This document shows positions 50,015 through 60,445 of a stretch of DNA of 64,000 nucleotides, piece after piece. Under the pieces are notes generated by a model. It was not told the DNA's origin and made no database searches. It saw only the letters and a program-made list of their open reading frames with translations. Position numbers and translations under genes: made by a program. Source of the stretch: Limnanthes douglasii subsp. nivea (lineage: Eukaryota; Streptophyta; Magnoliopsida; Brassicales; Limnanthaceae); NCBI GenBank assembly GCA_036936605.1, contig JAUPFV010000003.1, positions 145,794,997 through 145,858,996 of the forward strand. The letters are read 5' to 3'. The stretch's first letter is position 1. Each line of letters begins with the position of its first letter.

Positions 50015-52179
50015 TGTAGTACTTGCAATAAAAAAAATTGTACGTGTAACTTTTATATTTTCTAATTTGAAAAATCATGTACTATTTAGTTTGCACATCA
50101 TTGACTCTGGATTATCGAATATAATTTCTTCTTCAGATTTCATTTTGATAGTGTTGAGATTTTCTCGCTGAAGTGATCAAACTAGAACAAGCATACAATT
50201 TTGGTAAGGTAAAATGTTATAAAAGTGTAGATAAAATAATAGATTAGAATTATTACGAAAGTATATGTGAATATTCTAAATACGATGTATTGTATTCAAC
50301 TATCTTCTACGAGGTCTGCTTTTTTCTCCATAACATGATACTTATTTATTTCTTGAGACTATATAAAAAATTTCCTTTGATCTAAGTGAAAAGATATAGA
50401 TCGAAGCGAAACGATTGACATTTTATTGTCAATTCCTAAATAACTATTAAGAAAATTAAGTTTAACATATTGTTTTCTTAAATTTATAAAAAGATATCTT
50501 TTACATATTTGAATTTATTCTAGAATACTATAGACTCGATATATTTATTAACCTTACCATTTCTTAACTAAGCTTCAAATGTTTTACATATTTGGACCTT
50601 ATAAATAGCTCTATAATCCTTGCAAATCAAGTAAGAGAGGAGTATAAATCTAAGTATAACAATCTTTTATAGATAAATTGTCACTTCGTGATCATATAAC
50701 GTGATCACCTTGCTAGCTTAGGTACTTGTAATCCTTTGCTAAACAAATCAAAGTTTGATTTATATTTATATTGTACGACCGATAATTTATTTCTATGGTT
50801 ACCTGGTGTCTATGACCAAATTGTTGGGATATAGTGTAGTTGGATAGTCAATTCTTTGAATTTGTTTAATTTTATGAGTTTTCATTTTTTAAACTTTTGG
50901 TTGGATCTAATATTCATGTGTTGCTGTTGTTGCCCTTTGTTGGGACTAGTTACTCTTATACAAACTATTTTTGCTCCATAAAGCTTAGTTTAATATTTCT
51001 TTTACTCTTTATCTCATTAAAAAAAACCTTCATCGACCCAAACCTCTGTCAAGAATATAAAACTTTATTTACCCGAAAATAGAATAGTATATAAGTAAGT
51101 AGTATGCTACTAGAGTAACTGGTACATTTTTTTCTATTAGTAATTTTTTACTGAAAACAAAAAAGTATTATTAATGAAAAAATAAAATAAAATCAATAAG
51201 AGAGACGCACATGTGATTCTATACTATGTCAAACTTATTAAATAAATTTAGGTAGACTCAAACCTCTAAAAATAAAGAATAAGCAGTTGAAAGATGAGTT
51301 ATTAAAAAAGGTGATGATTGTACATAAGGAAAAAAGGCATGTAAGGTGTTAGTGGTAGCTAACACACTCAGATTTTGTCACATGCTCCTTTCATAAAGTG
51401 ATACATTGGACTTCTCTATTGTTATTGTTAGGCTTTACAGCGGGGCACCATGTATCTCAATATGTCCATGGTGGAGACTATATATGCGTTTGCACTATAT
51501 ATATCAACATTTTACCTTTTCTTCTCTCATTTCCCCTTAATCTATTTAACTTTATTTTTATTTTCTCATTGCCAAGTTTGTTTTTTCTTCTTTCTTTCAA
51601 TTTTAATAAATAGTATGAAGCTAAGTATTTGAGGATTATTGTTCAAATAGAGAGAGGTAAATTTCTATGCCATCAAATTCCAAAATATAACAATTTTTGT
51701 ACATGATATCCTTTTTTGGCGGCGTCATCGTCTTCCTCATAAGTTGCACCATTATTTTTTACAAGGCTATAAATTGTTTATTTTTTATTGTTGTAAAGAT
51801 TGACCTGCAGTGAATGTTGTTATTCCAACGGAAGTAAAAAACAAAAATATCCTTCATTAACATAAACGGTGAGGTAATTAGTCAAATTTGGTACATAGGT
51901 TATTATTATCCTACTGAAGATCAATTGTGCCACGAGATAATTAAATTACCAAAAGACGATGAAACGATTGCTGATTGTATATTATATGATATTATTTAAT
52001 TTAATTTTGTGATAGATGTGAGGGTTGGGTACCATTTAACCCAAGATTCTTATATTATTTCAGCTCATACGAGTATCTTCCAATAAATTATTGACTAATG
52101 GTTTAATATTTTTAATAATTTTAATTTTTACGATATTGTCGCTAATGTTTCAAACTATCTGATCTATATAGAAGATATT

Positions 52180-53260
52180 ATGTCTATGAACCTAATATGG
52201 GCCTATGAAAGAAGCCATTATTATTACCACTCTTTTCACGGTCGATACAAAACTATTATTTATTTACCATACTCAAATAATCTATGCAAGAAAAATATTG
52301 TGCTTGTCACTAGTGATTGGGGTAACCGGAGAGCCCCGCTAATTCCTACCTCTAAACAGAAAATGAGAATTCAAAAGTAAGTACACTAGCATTTTACATT
52401 TTCCATAAGCTATGGAATTTAGATAATATGATTTTTTCATTAACATCCTATATTGATATTTATAATAAGTTTAATGGTATAGGTAAAACAGAGAACACAT
52501 TTTTTTATGAGATTGGTAATACTTAGAAGAAGTTTTACCATAAGGCACTTGCCTTTGGGAAGTTTTGTTTGTATGGGTATTGGCCCCAAAAGGATGAGAC
52601 TTATAAAGTAAATCTCATGGGTAAAACGTGATGATGCACAAGGTTGCAAAACATGATTGATGATGACTTGTGGTTAAAAGGTGGTGGCTGAAGAGTTGAA
52701 CCTAATAATGGTTTTCACTTATTGAGATCAAAGACAAAGGTAAAAGGGTTATTATTGTCGCGGGTCTCAAACCTGTACAATCATATAGATTCATAATATA
52801 GATTTCATAGGGTTTATGAGGTGAAAAATTCAAGTAAGACTAACGGACAAAACTGGTTGGTAAAAACTGGTTTCTCTCAGTCTCGGTGATGTTCCTTCAA
52901 AAAAGAAGAATATGAAAGTGAAGGTTTCCAAATATATTTTTGTCACTTTGAAGGTTAATAGTAAAAGTTTCAAAAGGGTTGTGAAGAAGGGAGAGGTGTC
53001 TACCGTGTTTCGTATGAGCACTTTAAATACAGAAATGACAGCCCTTCTAGGCCAACTCCCTAAGAGATACTACTTACAAAATAGAGTTCTTCAGAAGATA
53101 AAATTCTTAAAAAGAAATTAATCATGGCCAACATGAACATTACTATTATCATTGAGGGTTCAGCCAGTGGAAATACCAGTGCTCTTACCTAAGCTCCTAT
53201 CAACTTGAAAATTGTGATAAATATTGTTGCCAAGTTTATCGCAACAAGTTAAAGTCTATT
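52180..53260 (+). pseudogene. Decayed Tat-type extra ORF, N-terminal part
   Basis: Plus-strand reading gives YERSHYYYHSFHGRYKTIIY, LPYSNNLCKKNIVLVTSDWG and NRRAPLIPT. These have the spacing of the second half of the PF04195-type domain (LPSSN...WK...FV...W). Further open pieces follow (KKKNMKVKVSKYIFVTLK near 52900-53120). Many stops interrupt it. It lies after copy B of the 7-kb repeat in the same orientation as the 35103-37904 ORF after copy A. The coiled-coil piece at 58120-58378 may be its continuation. The assignment is by pattern only. Confidence 0.45.
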
Positions 53261-53365
53261 ATCTGGGAAAAAATATTTTATTTATATTTTACAAATTCAA
53301 ATATTCTAAATAACCCTTAAGATTGATATTTTCTTTTATTTGTAATTATGTTTTTTAAAATATAG

Positions 53366-53393
53366 GTGTTATTATTATTATTATTATTATTAT
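53366..53393. repeat. (TTA)n microsatellite
   Basis: Nine TTA/ATT units in a row. Confidence 0.9.
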
Positions 53394-53439
53394 TTGGTTT
53401 TGTCTATTTGAAAATTTAATTTTACACAACCGATCTCAA

Positions 53440-54188
53440 CACTAGTATGATATTGTCCGCTTTGGCACCCGAAGGCCCTCACGGTTTTGCATTTGGTCCA
53501 CTACCAAAAGGCCTCATACTAGTTGAGGTATGTTCTTACTTATATACCGCTGATCCTTCCCATGTTTAACCGATGTGGGATGTGGGACTTTGGTCGCCAC
53601 CCTAACAAATCCTCCTCTCGAACAAAGTACCACTTAGCCTCCTCTCAATTGACTTTCATCCGCTCACTCTAATCAGAGAATGCTCCTCCACCTGAGCAAT
53701 AGAGCTTTTTACAGCGGATCTATCTACTCACTCGACCATCATGCGCCTGTTCCTTAGCTCCATTATCCACTCCAATCAAGTACCACCGCTTGATGAGTCA
53801 TGGACGCTCCGAACCATCCTGCGCCGGTTCCTTAGCTCCAATATCCACTCCAATCAAGTACCACCGCTTGATGAGTCATCTGACGCTCCATCTATATATG
53901 AATCTGCGCCGCTCCTTGATCAAGCCACCTGCTTGATGACGCATTTGGCGCTCCATCTATAGATGAATCTGCGTCGTTCCTTGATCAAGCCACATGCTTG
54001 ATGAGCCATCTGGCGCTCCATCTATCCAGCAGATCAATCACTTTGATTATGGCTCCTGGCAAGATGTTCGGCACCCACATCATCACAACCCACCACATCG
54101 TGTTCTGTCTGGGCCTGATGCTTTGATACCACATCGCCTTCCGTCTGGGCCTGGTGCTTTGATACCAATTGTAGGGAATATAGGGTCC
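53440..54188 (-). repeat. LTR-retrotransposon leader and LTR remnants with tandem repeats
   Basis: The left part (about 53440-53610) has the widespread plant LTR pattern GATATTGTCCGCTTTGG, CACGGTTTTGC, AGGCCTCATACTAGTTGAGG and GATGTGGGACTTTGGTCGC. The right end has two TGGTATCAAAGC sites (minus strand, 54115-54131 and 54150-54165), close to the initiator-tRNA-Met PBS. These are followed by TGTAGGGAATATAGGG (54169), a possible LTR start cut off by the copia LTR at 54189. Between lie GC-richer tandem repeats (see separate entry). It encodes nothing recognisable. Confidence 0.55.
53743..54028. repeat. Two pairs of imperfect tandem repeats
   Basis: A first unit containing GGTTCCTTAGCTCCAATATC and CAAGTACCACCGCTTGATGA occurs at about 53743-53805 and 53817-53880. 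A second containing CTTGATCAAGCCAC and TTTGGCGCTCCATCTATAGA occurs at about 53902-53965 and 53966-54028. They are followed by a 34-bp duplication carrying the PBS-like site (54100-54165). Confidence 0.8.
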
Positions 54189-54538
54189 GTATATAAAATA
54201 CTATGCAATTATCACAAAATGGCTCAACCACAGAATATATGCGAATGAAAGATTTAAATGAAACACAGGATTTAACGTGGTTTGACAATTGTTTACGTCC
54301 ACGGGCGTCGCTAGAGAAAAGAGTTACACTATGATAGAAAAGGTTACAGATTTCAGATTGTGTTTTATGTCGCCCTAGTAATCTATTTATAGGGATTAAT
54401 AGAATTACTAGACTATGGGCCTAATGGGCTCATACCACAAGACTAACTCAAGTAATTGGACAATATCACTATCACAACACAAAACTGTACTGCCGGACAC
54501 AGTACACTGTCAAGGCACTATTCGACTCATTCACAACA
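54189..54538 (-). repeat. 3' LTR of the RT-less copia element
   Basis: It ends CATTCACAACA and is followed on the element side by TCTTCCCCTTGAG, which on the minus strand is the purine run CTCAAGGGGAAGA expected of a polypurine tract. Confidence 0.85.
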
Positions 54539-54624
54539 AATCTTCCCCTTGAGGCGAATATCCTTTCTTCACTATCAACAAAGAATCTTCTCTTCTTCTA
54601 CCTCACCAAATGCCCTTAAGGCAT

Positions 54625-54930
54625 TCACTCTATACTGCGAACACCGATCAAGTTTAAGCATTCCCTAAACTTTCGAACTGATACTGCCTTGGTCATTATA
54701 TCTGCTGGATTATCGTGTGTAGACACTTTCTTCACATCAATAATTCCCTTTGATATTATATCACGAATAAAATGATACCTGACATCTATGTGCTTTGTAC
54801 GCTCATGGTACATCTGGTTCCCTGTAAGGTGTATGGCGCTTTGACTGTCACAAAACACTTTTGTAGTAGTCCTCCTATCCAAGCCCAAATCTGCCACCAA
54901 ACCTTGCAACCATATTGCCTCTTTAACTGC
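54625..54930 (-). pseudogene. RNase H C-terminal part of the RT-less copia element
   Basis: In frame with the preceding ORF after one TAA: AVKEAIWLQGLVADLGLD, FCDSQSAIHLTGNQMYHERT and DNPADIMTKAVSVRKF. The catalytic Asp of the CDSQ motif and the usual ADIMTK ending are present. Confidence 0.85.
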
Positions 54931-56241
54931 TTATGTTACCGTCATGTACTCTGCCTCTGTTGTAGACAAAGCTACAGTAGCTTGCAACTGTGCTTTCCAA
55001 CTGATCGCACTCCCAGCTAGAGTAAATACATATCCTGTCAGAGATCTTCTTTTATCCATATCACCTGCAAAATCATAATCAACAAAACCAACCAATGATC
55101 CTGCAACATCATTCAACGATTCACCAATATCGGTTTTGTTAAAAGTTAAGTCAACGTTCACAGTATTCTTTTGAAGAGATTCAATCTCTTCCCCTATAGC
55201 ACCAATCCATCGATCTGCCTCTGAACTCGCTATAGCTTCTCTGTAGCTACTAGGTTCCTGCATTTCAACTTCTTCTGCAACTGACAGAGCATATGCAACT
55301 AGATTCGCATACCTTTTTGAAAGTCTAATATCTCTTCTTTCTCTGCCCAATGCTATGCTATAAGGTTGTTGTTCTGGTTCAGGCGCATCATCGTCACTAT
55401 CATCTGATGCTGACGCTTCACCTCCTGATTTTGGATCCACCTCAGAACCACTTGAATTATTGGACCTGCTAGAAACTGATTCTACTTCAAGCTCCACCTG
55501 TTCACTCACAACCGATCCTGATTCGACCATTTCTCCTACTTCCTTCTGACTGTCTATCGAAGAAAACTCATTAAAAGTAACGTCCCTACTGATGAGAAAA
55601 CCTGGAGACTTTGGAGAGGTACACCATAACCTATATCCCATCACTCCAGTAGCATATCCTAGAAATATGCATCTCTTTGCCCTCAGCTCAAGCTTACCAT
55701 CTCTCACATGAGCATACGCAGGACAACCGAACACCCTCAAATGTTCATAATCAGCCGACGATCCAGACCAAATCTCAAAAGGAGTTTTACAATCAATAGC
55801 CGTTGATGGAGACCGATTCACCAAGTAACACGCTGTATTGATAGCTTCAGCCCAAAAATCCTTTCCCACACTGGAATGTGAGAGCATACTTCGTGCCTTG
55901 TCACAAAGCGTTCTGTTCATTCTTTCTGCGACTCCATTATGTTGTGGTGTTCTAGAACAAGTACGATGGCGCACTATTCCCTCAGCTTCGCAGAACTCGT
56001 TGAACTCACGACTACAATATTCTAACCCATTATTTGTCCTAAGACGTTTAATTTTTCTTCCTGTTTGCTTCTCAATCACCGTCTTCCATTTGACAAAGGT
56101 TGAATATGCCTCATCTTTCGTTTTCAGAAAGTAAACCCACACCATCCTTGAATAATCATCAATCAAACTCATGTAGTATCTGGCTCCGCTCTTAGATGGA
56201 ATTCTGTTTGGACCCCAAAGATCTGAGTGAATGTAGTCCAC
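54931..56241 (-). CDS. Integrase joined to RNase H with RT deleted
   Basis: 436 codons. The integrase core is complete: SDLWGPNRIPSKSG with the first catalytic Asp, LRTNNGLEYCSREF (the usual second Asp is Asn here), and RTPQHNGVAERMNRTL with the catalytic Glu. The C-terminal integrase part has FGCPAYAHV and KRCIFLGYATGVMGYRLW. An acidic linker (SDDSDDDAPEPEQQPY) follows, then the start of RT (YREAIASSEADRWIGAIGEE) up to EEIESLQKN. Here about 200-250 residues of RT are absent and the frame goes on with RNase H (VGFVDYDFAGDMDKRRSLTG, STTEAEYMTVT). A TAA ends it where the family normally reads on. The ATG shown is internal; the true integrase start is upstream in a region with stops (56241-56643, including LWHWRLGHMS). 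Confidence 0.85.
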   Translation of the reverse strand: MDYIHSDLWGPNRIPSKSGARYYMSLIDDYSRMVWVYFLKTKDEAYSTFVKWKTVIEKQTGRKIKRLRTNNGLEYCSREFNEFCEAEGIVRHRTCSRTPQHNGVAERMNRTLCDKARSMLSHSSVGKDFWAEAINTACYLVNRSPSTAIDCKTPFEIWSGSSADYEHLRVFGCPAYAHVRDGKLELRAKRCIFLGYATGVMGYRLWCTSPKSPGFLISRDVTFNEFSSIDSQKEVGEMVESGSVVSEQVELEVESVSSRSNNSSGSEVDPKSGGEASASDDSDDDAPEPEQQPYSIALGRERRDIRLSKRYANLVAYALSVAEEVEMQEPSSYREAIASSEADRWIGAIGEEIESLQKNTVNVDLTFNKTDIGESLNDVAGSLVGFVDYDFAGDMDKRRSLTGYVFTLAGSAISWKAQLQATVALSTTEAEYMTVT

Positions 56242-56642
56242 TGTGCCTTTAGTCTTTCTTACAGCCGAATTGCTGAATTTGACTCTAGTTTATTTACCAA
56301 ACACACAATGCTCACAAAATCCCAATGATTCTGCTTTATACCCGTTCAACAAATCTCTCATTCCCAAAACAGCTAATCATCTGTCACTCATGTGACCAAG
56401 ACGCCAATGCCACAACTTATTTTGATCCTGCTTACTTTGGCTATTACTCCCTGATGATGCTACTGCAACATCGCCCATAACAACACTCCCCTGGAGAATG
56501 TAAAGACCCTTCTGCAAACTGCCTTCATAAATACCATTGAGCCTTTTGTCACTTTGATTACATTATTTTCTACATGGTACTTGTAACCCCGAGAGTCTAG
56601 AGTCCCAAGAGAAATCAGGTTTTGTTTTAACCCATGAACATG

Positions 56643-57677
56643 CTAGCACGTCAAGATTCTAACAACCCCGTCAAACATTCTGATTCTGACGTTACCAATA
56701 CCACCAACAGTCAACGAATGATTGTTCCTTAAATAGACAGTTCCCTGCATTGGCTTGTACGTATCAAACCACTGCTTGAACTGAAACATGTGATATGTAG
56801 CGCCAGTATCAAGTACCCAAGAGTTTTGCCCAAAGTCTGAACTCACGGACAATACATCTCTTTTACCACTGTTTTCACTATCGTCGGAATCGTTCACACC
56901 TTCAACAATGTTTGCTGCATTTTCCTTTTGATTTCCCTTCTTACCATTCAGTTTCGGACAATCTCTCCTATAATGACCCTGCTCACCGCATTCATAACAG
57001 TTTGAGTGCTTCACCCTTGACTTGGACCTCAGGTTCTTCCTTCTTAAAGAACTCGCTTTGCTTTTAGATCTTCCCCTAGTCATAAGACCTTCCCCTTCAG
57101 CTTGATTGTCTGGCTGTAACTGTCTCATCTCTTTTGATTTCAGTGCCCCTTTGACATCTGCTAGCGATAACTTATCCTTACCATACATAATGGTATCTAC
57201 GAAGTTTTTATAAGGAGCTGGTAACGATCTCAATACAAACAAAGCTTGATCCTCATCCTCAATATTGATATCTATGTTCTCCAAGTCCATTATAATTGAT
57301 TTAAAATTATCTAGGTGCTCTGTTATGGACATACCTTCTTTCAATCTGAAATCATATAAACGTTTCTTCAAATATAATCGGTTTACTACTGATTTCTCTG
57401 AGTAAAGATCTCCTAGCTTTCTCCATGCGCAGGCAGCAGTCTTCTCACCACTAATCTCGCGAAGCACATTGTCTTTCACACTCATTAAAATCCAGCACAA
57501 AGCCCTTTCTTGAAGATCTTGTTTCTCCTCTTCTTTCATCTCTTCTGGTAACTTATTCTCCACAGCCTTCCACAGCCCTTGCAGTACCAATAAAGATTTC
57601 AGTTTAATCTTCCACAACGCAAAGCTGGATCCCCCATCAAATTTTTCAATCATGTATTTTGTTGCTGTAGACGCCAT
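56643..57677 (-). CDS. copia gag and protease
   Basis: 344 codons from MASTATKYMIEKFDGGSSFA. The gag section has LWKIKLKSLLVLQGLW, VNRLYLKKRLYDFRL and LRSLPAPYKNFVDTIMYG, the usual UBN2/retrotran gag pattern. A basic stretch follows, then the zinc knuckle CYECGEQGHYRRDC and the protease active site WVLDTGATYHM (usual DSGATDHM form). The start lies 57 bases inside the 5' LTR, directly after the PBS. The frame ends at a TAG at 56643-56645, and pol continues in other frames. Confidence 0.88.
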   Translation of the reverse strand: MASTATKYMIEKFDGGSSFALWKIKLKSLLVLQGLWKAVENKLPEEMKEEEKQDLQERALCWILMSVKDNVLREISGEKTAACAWRKLGDLYSEKSVVNRLYLKKRLYDFRLKEGMSITEHLDNFKSIIMDLENIDINIEDEDQALFVLRSLPAPYKNFVDTIMYGKDKLSLADVKGALKSKEMRQLQPDNQAEGEGLMTRGRSKSKASSLRRKNLRSKSRVKHSNCYECGEQGHYRRDCPKLNGKKGNQKENAANIVEGVNDSDDSENSGKRDVLSVSSDFGQNSWVLDTGATYHMFQFKQWFDTYKPMQGTVYLRNNHSLTVGGIGNVRIRMFDGVVRILTC

Positions 57678-57717
57678 TGTGAAACCCTAATTGCAAAAGC
57701 CATAATTTCACCACGTG

Positions 57718-57729
57718 GCTCTGATACCA
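57718..57729 (-). other. Primer binding site (initiator tRNA-Met)
   Basis: TGGTATCAGAGC on the minus strand, four bases from the 5' LTR. Confidence 0.88.
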
Positions 57730-57733
57730 ATTT

Positions 57734-58084
57734 TGTTATAAAATACTATGCAATTATCACAAAATGGCTCAAGCACAGAATATATGCGAATGAAAGATTT
57801 AAATGAAACACAGGATTTAACGTGGTTCGACAATTGTCTACGTCCACGGGCGCCGCCAGAGAAAAGAGTTTCACTATGATAGAAAAGGTTACAGATTTCA
57901 GATTGTGTTTTGTGTTGCCCTAGTAATCTATTTATAGGGAATTAATAGACTTACTAGACTATGGGCCTAATGGGCTCATACCACAAGACTAACTCAAGTA
58001 ATTGGACAATATCACTATCACAACACAAAACTGTACTGTCGGACACAGTAAACTGTCAAGGCACTATTCGACTCATTCACAACA
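57734..58084 (-). repeat. 5' LTR of the RT-less copia element
   Basis: Starts TGTTATAAAATACTATG and ends CATTCACAACA in plus orientation; 351 bp; next to a PBS. Confidence 0.88.
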
Positions 58085-58119
58085 AATTTTGTAGATATTA
58101 AAGCTGAAAGTAGTTTAAA

Positions 58120-58378
58120 ACTGCAATAATAAACCTTTTATGAGTCTGAGAAGCAGTGTAAGCTTCAATTGAATAAGAAGATAAATGTCAAAGTTGTTGT
58201 AGTATCCCAAGTTTATACTGAGAGGTAAGCCAATGAGGCAACCCAAGCCAAAATTTCAAGATTGAAAGGTGTTAATCTTCAGCTGACTAAATCCCAAAAT
58301 AAGATGAAAGAGTTAAAGGCTCAACTACTTCATTCCGATAAAAGACACGTTGCTGGATGTAAGGAAGATAAGAAATAA
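58120..58378 (+). pseudogene. Coiled-coil fragment, possible continuation of the decayed Tat-type ORF
   Basis: The plus strand reads ANEATQAKISRLKGVNLQLT, SQNKMKELKAQLLHSDKRHV and ends KEDKK with a TAA. The heptad-like pattern resembles the coiled coil at 37210-37640. It may be the second half of the ORF begun at 52180, split by the elements in between (inference). Confidence 0.4.
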
Positions 58379-58689
58379 ATGGACATCAATAGTAATAAAA
58401 AAAATTAGGTTTAGAAACAACGATAACCCTTTTATAAAATGAGAATACCATAAAAATTAAATTTGAAAGTTTCTTAAATGTATTTTCATGGAGTCAAAAA
58501 ACAATTGCACTAAAAATACGACGGTGGACGATATAAAAAAGTTGACTATAAAATAATAAATTAAGAGGAATTTTGTTGTCAAGAACCGAAAAAGGTATCC
58601 TATTGAGTAAATAACAATAGATGATGAACATTTCTCCTCAAAACATTATGTTATATAAATATGAATCAGTAAAGTATGAGTTGTTTCAA

Positions 58690-60445
58690 TAATTTTTTAT
58701 TTTTTTACTCAACCACTTCTGTTTATCGAGGAGTATGAGTACAGGAATATTGTAAAGCATGTATTGAGTAGTCATAAAATATTAGAAATGAGTAAAAAAC
58801 ATATTCGTGTGCATTGTCGTTATGAAGAGTACGAATAGTGTTATTAAATTGAGTTTGAGTTTCATAACAGAAGTCCTAAAAGATCGAAAAAGTTAAGAGT
58901 GATGTTTCATTAGAAATAATTGAATACATCGAGAGAAGTCTTCAAGAAACATAACAATATATTGATAATCCAAAGCTGATTTTATACGACTAAAACCCCA
59001 TCAGTCTGAATGAACTAAATAAAAAATAGATTATACTTGGCGATTGACATGACTGGAAAAAGAACTTCAAACATACTTAGCTAACTAATAAGTTTTTCAC
59101 TATAAAGATGATAGATCCATAAGACCGAATATTATTGTATTTTAAATTTATAGAGGCTAAGATCTCCCAAACCCTGGGTGCCGAATGATGAGAAGATCAA
59201 CATCAACACATGGAACACGAAATATAAGTAAGGTAGGATAGTATAAGCGACGATACTCACACCCTACTCCAATTTTCCTTTCAGTGCCCTGAAATTTCCC
59301 AAAACAAAATTAGCAACAAATATAACAAAATATGGAAATTTTTGGGTTAATTTACTAACAAAAATTAAAACTGAAAAGATAACTTGGTATAAAGAAAACT
59401 GAATCTAAAGATAAAGAAATAAATAGAGCTTAATCAATTCCTCTTACTTTAGTATGTGAACCATCAACTAAAGTAATATGAGACAATGTATTAAAATGAG
59501 TAAGAAAAAAAACATGTATTTATTACTGTATATTTTATTAGAAGCAATAAAATTAAGCACTCATGGACAAAATATTATGAATAAAAGACACATGTCGTAT
59601 GATTTCCACTTTGACTAGTTGAGATAATGGCATATGACATTTTCTTAATGCGAAGTATTTGAAAACGCAACATATTTTGTTGTGGGGGCAGTAAGAGTTG
59701 TAGGTGAATCTTATAAAGGATGGATCATATTATGAAAAGCTAAAAAACTTTATGAGTATATCCAACTTTAGAGGGATACCCATGAAGTGTATAGTAAACA
59801 TCTTATCTCTGGACTAATATATTGTCATGAGTACACTTAGGACGCTTACGACTTCGGTGTCCACCTTTACCATCCTTTGATAAATCATTTGAGAGGCTAG
59901 GATAATATAATCAATAGAAGTGGTGGGATTTCTTAGAATGTACCCTGATTAAAATTGGTCACGAACTAAATCAAGTTCAGTATGACAACTTGCTAGTACA
60001 AAAATCATAAAAAAAATCAAGATTTACTTCAAATTGAACATTAGTTGAGCAATGTATCATCTTATTGGATTCACGTTATACAATCTCGATTACCTAGATA
60101 TTATTGCATATTATAATCATATTTTTTGGTCGGTTCCATACGAGATATAGCATTATAAATATGTTTATATCACTCGAATGTTTTTTTTCTATATCTTGTA
60201 ACATGTGCGATAAAAATGATATTGGATTTTGAGTGGGTGTCTAATTGACTATCATAAAATATTGCATTGAAAACATCAATTTGCTTCAAATGTGGAAGTT
60301 ATTTCTATGTAACATTGCTAATACATATCAGTAGATGTTTTCGTAGCCCTAACTTATAGACCACTAATTCAAATTATAAGTTTTTCAAATTGGAATATAA
60401 CTGAACATTAAGACCGTATTTTTTTATTTTTTCGCTCTGATACCA
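58690..60445 (-). pseudogene. Decayed copia element, 5' half (gag to integrase)
   Basis: The minus strand at about 59020-58690 gives integrase fragments: RYFVIFIDDFTRMTWIY-like sequence, KTQFNNTIRVLHNDNAHEY and CTHTP. Gag and protease should occupy 59100-60430, but no frame is readable for long. TGGTATCAGAGC (minus strand) at 60434-60445 marks the 5' end. RT and RNase H are absent to the left. Confidence 0.6.
60434..60445 (-). other. Primer binding site of the decayed copia element
   Basis: TGGTATCAGAGC on the minus strand, followed (to the right) by TGCGAAAAGAATTAACA, the probable LTR end. Confidence 0.75.

Larger units (their letters stand above)
40010..51935 (+). repeat. Large direct repeat, copy B (about 7 kb plus a 4.9-kb insertion)
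   Basis: It is colinear with 27190-34155. The minus strand at 41020-40829 gives a clearer copia gag-pre-integrase remnant than copy A (SHKLNFQNSTYLWHKILSHV). Copy B differs by the copia insertion at 42951-47889 and by expanded microsatellites at 49159-49213 and 49963-50008. No host gene was recognised. Confidence 0.85.
54189..58084 (-). mobile_element. Ty1/copia element lacking reverse transcriptase
   Basis: Two LTRs of about 350 bp (54189-54538 and 57734-58084) enclose gag, protease, integrase and RNase H on the minus strand. Most of RT is missing, and the join leaves integrase and RNase H in one frame. The LTRs differ by about 11 substitutions (about 3%). No target duplication is visible; the outer end of the left LTR differs in its first three bases (GTA instead of TGT), so that side may have been rearranged. 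The element could only move with RT supplied by another copy. Confidence 0.9.
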
